Positions 58,640 through 64,000 of a stretch of 64,000 nucleotides of DNA are shown in pieces (the stretch's first letter is position 1; each line of letters begins with the position of its first letter). Source of the stretch: Isoetes taiwanensis (lineage: Eukaryota; Streptophyta; Lycopodiopsida; Isoetales; Isoetaceae); NCBI GenBank assembly GCA_021234155.1, contig JAJEKV010000001.1, positions 37,060,826 through 37,124,825 on the forward strand, in the 5' to 3' direction. The position numbers and the translations under genes were made by a program. The notes below the pieces were generated by a model that saw only the letters and a list, made by a program, of their open reading frames with translations, did not search any database and was not told the DNA's origin.

Positions 58640-60215
58640 CCATGTATACAGATAACAAGATGAAAGGTGTTGGTCTCCAAGTTTGTTTGGAGCATTCTGC
58701 AGGATGAAGCATCTTCTCCTGGTGGGGCGCTGTTGTTGCAGTCTCTTCGCCATTGTGTGGCATCTGGGAAACCGTCTGTGCATGTGGAGTTGCCCTGGGC
58801 ACTGTTGTATGGTCTCCGGCCTTTCCCACATGCATCCCCTTTTCTCACAGGAGTGTTGCGGGCTTGGGATCATGTGCGTGTGCTCTTCCAGCTAGATTAT
58901 GCCTTAGTTTATCACCACTCTTCTCCTTTCTTGTGGGTTCCTCTACCCCCACGACTTGCCCTTGGTCGCCACTTCAGGTGCATGCTCTGACGCTAAAGTG
59001 AGGCGGTTGGAGGCGAGCTCTTTGTGCTCACCTTGGAGGATTGGTATTGGGGTGGTTAGCTAGCCGTGGGAGTTCTTCGAGCTCGCTTTTCGAGGGGCGT
59101 GGCCAGGGCTATCACGGGAACACGTGGCGGGGAGTATTCGCTACACATACCTATAGTCCCTCGGGATGATGTGGTGGTGCGGGTTTGGAAGGTTCATCCG
59201 GATGTTGTGTCTTGCTTTGTGCGGTCTTCTTACCAGTCTTTGGCTATTCATGACACATTTGCCCCCTTCGTGCAAGTGGTCTCTGCGGCTTCAGGGTTCT
59301 CGATGGCTTCGGTTTGGGCGTGGACATGGAGCTCACTTCCCCAACCGAAGGTTAGGGTGCTTTTGGCGGTGGTGTGGTGCACCGGCCATCGTGGTGAATG
59401 CCCTTGTGAGTCGGTTTAGGCCGGATGTGAGCCCTCTCTGCCCTTGTTGTGGCCTTCGTCGTGAGACTGTGGAGCATTGTCTGGTTTTATGCCCTCACTT
59501 GCAGGCTGCCTGGGATTGGGTTAGGGCTCTGTTTCAGGTGAGATTGACTAGCCAGCAGTTGCTGCTTCATGTGTATCCTGGTGCGGGTAGAAGCATAAAA
59601 GGGTGATTGAATTTTTTTGTATATTAATGTAAAAAATTGAACTGGGTTAAAGTATTTGTAATGTACATTTTGAATTTTACATGGAGTTGCCTATCATTAA
59701 TAAATCAAACATGTACCTTACATTTTGAATTTGTACACTAGACTTGAATTCCTTACATTTTGAATCTGTAAATGTAAAATACTGGCACGTTTTTTGCCCA
59801 CCCTTTCATGCTTCTACCCGTGCTTGGCCGCTCTTCCAGCAGCGAGCCTTGCATTTGTGCGTGGCTTGGTTGGTGTGGCTGATTTGGAAGCGGCGGCGGT
59901 TGTGGATCTTTCAGGGGATTCAGCAGCCTGCAGCCTCTCTGATTCCTCGACTCAGGTACAAGCTATTTTAAAGCTTTTTGGTGTTCCCAGGAGCAGTAGA
60001 GCGGAAGTTTGCCATTTGGCGGGACTTCTTGGGTGTTGTAGATGGTGATGGTTGGTTTGTACAGCAGTAGAGTTGCAGTTTTTCTGTGAGTTCGTTGTGG
60101 AGTGTCGAGGTATCGCTGTCTCTTTGGGGCAGTTCTCCTTCGTCCTCACTTGCTTTGTAACATTACCATTCTTTTAATATATTGATGACACAGTTCTTCA
60201 AAAAAAAAAAAAAAA
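58640..60215 (+). pseudogene. LINE 3' fragment with zinc-binding RT domain and poly(A) tail
   Basis: Frames at 59380-59600 encode a zf-RVT-like segment (LCPCCGLRRETVEHCLVLCP, HLQAAWDWVRALF), and 59790-59970 encodes its continuation (LHLCVAWLVWLIWKRRRLW). An AT-rich insertion of about 190 bp (59593-59783) with three TACATTTTGAAT-type motifs separates them. The end is an A-run at 60198-60215. Upstream parts (58650-58990) are open but only weakly recognisable. This LINE is of a different type from the one ending at 56580. Confidence 0.7.
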
Positions 60216-61221
60216 AGATGATAATACAAGATAACTATATATAGATGTAATCCGCCTGCTATCAAATAGCATGCGCATGCTTCCACATATTAGTAACATT
60301 CATAAGAGTTATCTAGTAGAGTCAACATGAAGCAACGACTGACTAACAACAGAAACACACATATGGAATCCACCACACGCACCATAGCATCTGCCAATTA
60401 GATGCACCCTGCCATATCTAGACAGTTCCTACCCCCCCCAACACTGGTGGATCCACTATAAGGGAGAAACTGCAAGCAACATATGAACTTAGGCTGCTAG
60501 ACTGTTTACATCTACCACTGTCCCATACCTGCGATAAACTTTGTCTCATTAGCAACCGTAGTTCCCACGAGATGAGCCCATCTACAACTATGCCTTGCAT
60601 AAACTCCCTTGGATAAGCACTCACCGCGCTTACCCCGATATCACGAAGGTACTGTAACAATGAAGCATAGCTCCACAATGGACCTTGGACTGTTGATAGA
60701 CACATGATATTGTCCCATACCAATACCATTTGCCTACCTCACCAATACTCACAGGCATCCCAGAGGACAAGTCTCATCTTATCCTCGCAGAAGGAATATG
60801 TAATTAAATAAGAGGCCATGGCCTTGTAGCAGCTAAGCTTCCATAACTGATACTTACAGCCTGAAGCAGTACACACGCTTAAGAATTACCTCAAACTAAT
60901 ACTGTCTTAAGGAGTGGTCATAAGAGAACATCAATTTAAGGCTATTTTTTGTTTTATGTGTGAGGGAAAAAATTCTACAAGGTTTACAAGAGGCTTCTAT
61001 AGTTTAACCAGGTATTCAGTTTAAAGCCCCGCTCTATTACTGCAGGCCACCAATATGACCCCATCCTCCATAAAGAATCAGTCGTTCATGGCTTACCTGG
61101 AACTCCAAGCCTCCTGCAACACAGGCAAATCCCTTGCAAGATGCCTCCAAATCGTCTCCTCTTCAAATTCTACAGCCTCCCGACTTCTTTTTCCTTCTGT
61201 AGCCCTTCCAGCCTGCTGTCA
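60216..61221. other. No recognisable gene
   Basis: No domain, exon chain or transposon terminus was identified. Confidence 0.5.
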
Positions 61222-63321
61222 GCCAGAATCGCCGGCTATTATCGCAAGTTTGTCAAAGACTTTGCCAAGCTCGCCGCGCCCTTGACGGACCTAACCAAGC
61301 ATGAAAATGTTAGGGATTGAATGGCACATTGGAAAAACAAGGTTCAAGCCGGATTCCAGTCATTGAAGGATGCTTTGACAATGGCCCTGAAGGATAAGTG
61401 GGTTGCCACGGATGCTAGTAAAATAGCTACCGATGGACTATTAATGCAGGAAGGTCGGGTCATCGCGTATAATTCTAGAAAGATGAATGATGCGGAACAG
61501 CGATACCCCACGCATGACCAAAAATTGCTTGCTAACATGCGTGCCTTGCGCATTTGGAGGCACTATTTACTTGGGAGACGATTCAAGTTGGATACCGATC
61601 ACCAAAGCCTCCAATACATTTTCACGCAACCCCACCTCAATTTGAGACAATGACGATGGATGGAATTCCTCGAGGAATATGATTTTGAGGTCATCTATAA
61701 GTTGGGCAAGCATAATGTTGTTGCTGACGTGCTTTCTAGACATCCATTGGTCACTCGAACGCATTGTAATGCCATATCCATGCTTTTCAGTGAGTTTGGG
61801 AAGCAAATACAGCAGGCTCTTCCCATAGACCCAGAATTCCAAGAGATATGGCAAAGTGTATCCAAGGAAGCCTGAACAGACAAGGAAAGGGAGGCTTTCC
61901 GTCATTATAAGAAGGAAGCTGAACTCCTTTATTATAAGGATAAGTTATATATTCCGAGACATCAGGAGTTCGCAAACTCATTCTTCACAATACACATAAC
62001 AGTCCTATAGTGGGGCATGCGGATTTATGAAGACATATTTCAAGATCCACTCCAGCTATTTCTGGCCAGGGATGAAGAAGCACGTTGCCAGGGATATTAA
62101 GCAATGTCAGATTTGTCAGCAAATGAATGCTGAGCGATTGCGTATTCCAGGGGAACTGCAACCCCTAGACGTCCCCAATGCTAAATGGGAAGTTATTACC
62201 ATGGATTTTATCGCGGGGCTTCCGTGCACCTTAAGAGGTTTTGATGCCTTAATGGTGGTGGTCGACAAACTTTCTAATATGTCGTACCACGGACACTGCA
62301 TTAGATACCGCCTTGTTGTTTACTAAGGAGGTATTTCCCTTCATGGGATGCCCCGTACCATTATATCGGACTGGGATCCTATGTTTATTAGTGCATTTTG
62401 GAAAGATTTATTTAGCACTATTCAAATTAAGCTTGCCATGAGCACAGCTTATCATCCGCAGACAGATGGTCAAAGGAGCATACCAATCACATAATTGAAG
62501 ATATGCTACATAACTATGTCTGGAACAAGCAATCTCAATGGGCGGATTACATCCATTTGGTGGAGTTTGCCTATAACAACACTAGACAGGAGTCCTTAAG
62601 GATGTCTCCTTTCGTGATCAATTATGGCTATCAATGCCTTACTCCAGACATGTGACATAATCCGGTTTCCAAGGTGGAAGTCTCTCAACAGCTGCTTACA
62701 GATATGCAAGCACTAGTCGAAGAGGTTCGAGCATATTTGTTTAGTTCCAAGAGCTCGGCAAAAGAGTCTTGCCGACCGACATCGCATACCACGAGAATTC
62801 CAGGTCGGTGATTCAGTATGGCTAAAGATTAAGGTGAAGCAAGCCAAACTTAAGATTGACAATTGTAAAAGCTTGCACCCAGATGGCGGGACCTTTTCAG
62901 ATAACCGAAAGGATAGCTTCTCAAGCCTACTGATTGGATCTACCCCCACATGAAGATCCATAAAGTTTTCCATGTAAGTCTTCTTTTTTTTTTTGATTGA
63001 AGGCGAGATCATGTAAGTCTTCTTAAGAAGCATAATCCTGATCTAGAAGAAGTTCTAAACACACCAACACTTCTGGAGATGACCGAGGAACAGTTGGAGA
63101 TTGTGCCTGAAGTTCTCCTTGATCGCGCATATAAGCAAGCCCGCCAAACTCAAATCTTGCAATACTTGGTTAAGTGGAAACACTTACCAACAAAGGACGC
63201 AACATGGGTACTCAAAGTGGATTTGGATAAGACTTACCCAGACTTTATGCGAGAATGCCAGGGCCGAACCATTCAAGATGCGATCACCTCCAACCCTAAC
63301 GATAAGCATTGTATGTTATGA
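61222..63321 (+). pseudogene. Ty3/gypsy chromovirus D fragment (RNase H, integrase, chromodomain)
   Basis: Recognisable sequence starts abruptly inside the reverse transcriptase-RNase H linker ([21 protein letters not shown]). It runs through RNase H ([24 protein letters not shown]), the integrase zinc finger (QCQICQQMNAERLRI), a frameshifted integrase core (62330-62650) and a chromodomain (YLVKWKHLPTKDATWVLK) to a stop at 63321. In-frame stops (for example at 61318, 61651 and 61873) are all TGA, unlike the TAG stops of element B. The reverse transcriptase core, gag and LTRs are missing. Confidence 0.88.
62968..63027 (-). mobile_element. Minute retroposon insertion with 15-bp target duplication
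   Basis: CATGTAAGTCTTCTT occurs at about 62970-62984 and again at about 63012-63026, flanking a T-run and GATTGAAGGCGAGAT. On the minus strand this is about 15 bases of unique 3' end plus a poly(A) tail, i.e. an extremely 5'-truncated LINE or SINE inside element D. Confidence 0.65.
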
Positions 63322-64000
63322 GTCCGACAGAGATCACATGAGCGAGATCCGACAGGGATCATTTTAAGGGTTGAAGTTGAGCAGCACGTTTCAGAGAGTG
63401 AAAAAAGGCGCTGGCGCTGGCGACCAAAAATTCAAGAACTAGAATACACAACTGAGGCGCTCGAATGCTTAAAGGTGTTGGAAACCGTCCTAGTAGTCTC
63501 TATATAAAATGGAATACGTAAACTGTGCAAACTTTTTAGTTTGTATTCCGGAATAGACTGCAAAAAAACAAAGCCTTCTTTATACATTTTATGAACGTAT
63601 TCTGGAATATGTTTCCTTTTATCTTTTGTATTCTCAAATACTCTTCGTGGTTTATTTGTTTAGGTCGCTTGTGTTTTCAAAAATGACTGGGCAAATTTTA
63701 ATCGACTTGTTGACTTTAACAGGCTTCAAAGATGATTAAAGATAGTTCTAAAACCAATGTTGCAGATCCAATGTGTGTTCTAGTCCCAGCAGCTCGAGTC
63801 TGACTCCTAAGGAAAATATTCTGCCCCTTGCATTTCTCCAATGTCCATCAAATCTTCCATTCTACTTGAGGACACACCTAGTCCATCAATTAACAGGTTG
63901 CCTTCTACAAGCCCTGTAAGAAACTTGTTGTCTTCTCCGTCTGTATTATCTCCACCAATGTTCAATAGACTACCTGCACCTTTTGTACGATCTCCACCCG
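63322..64000. other. No recognisable gene
   Basis: This holds the 3' flank of element D and AT-rich sequence. No LTR terminus was seen. Confidence 0.5.

Overview
The window is nuclear DNA from a land plant. It carries spliced plant genes (a TLDc-domain gene, a probable MEA1-like gene, a GT37 fucosyltransferase and a cytosolic tRNA-Arg) embedded in nested Ty3/gypsy chromoviruses, LINEs, a SINE pair and DNA-transposon debris. Species and exact clade cannot be fixed from the sequence. The low gene density and nested long LTR elements suggest a repeat-rich genome, and a non-flowering plant is possible but unproven.

Layout. 1-45 looks like the last codons of a histone H3-like gene cut by the window edge. 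1208-3070 holds two SINEs and a dead LINE 3' end. 3399-9500 is a decayed, 5'-truncated chromovirus (element A, minus) carrying a 598-bp TIR element; it stops about 100 bp before the start codon of an intact seven-exon TLDc gene (9614-13169, plus). A convergent two-exon MEA1-like gene (14489-15150, minus) and a tRNA-Arg(CCT) follow. 15341-22914 is tandem repeats, an old LTR, an array of heat-shock-element-like motifs and a 123-bp tandem repeat.

22919-38958 is one full-length minus-strand chromovirus (element B), bounded by a perfect 5-bp target duplication (TTCTT), with a tRNA-Met primer site, gag, pol with a C-terminal chromodomain, and about 4 kb of extra sequence between the primer site and gag. 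That extra region encodes two non-retroviral reading frames. The first starts with MARTKQTAR, the histone H3 tail, and ends in an ungapped histone H3 fold. It is bracketed by four 67-bp palindromes. The second frame is unrecognised. Element B's own 5' LTR was later split by a small non-autonomous LTR element (35117-37872, TSD CGATG). B itself sits in the 5' part of an older plus-strand chromovirus (element C, pol 40106-44764, 3' LTR 45401-46947), whose integrase is split by two head-to-tail Helitron-like insertions.

47868-49442 (minus) is an intact single-exon GT37 fucosyltransferase. 51583-58130 is an old LTR interrupted by a long CT microsatellite, CCCTNN hexamer arrays, a hairpin minisatellite and a LINE whose endonuclease N-terminus is deleted. 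A second LINE 3' end (58640-60215) and a 5'-truncated chromovirus (61222-63321) close the window.

The most notable item is the histone H3-bearing chromovirus: a retrotransposon that encodes both an H3-like protein (broken in this copy) and a chromodomain integrase of the type that reads H3.
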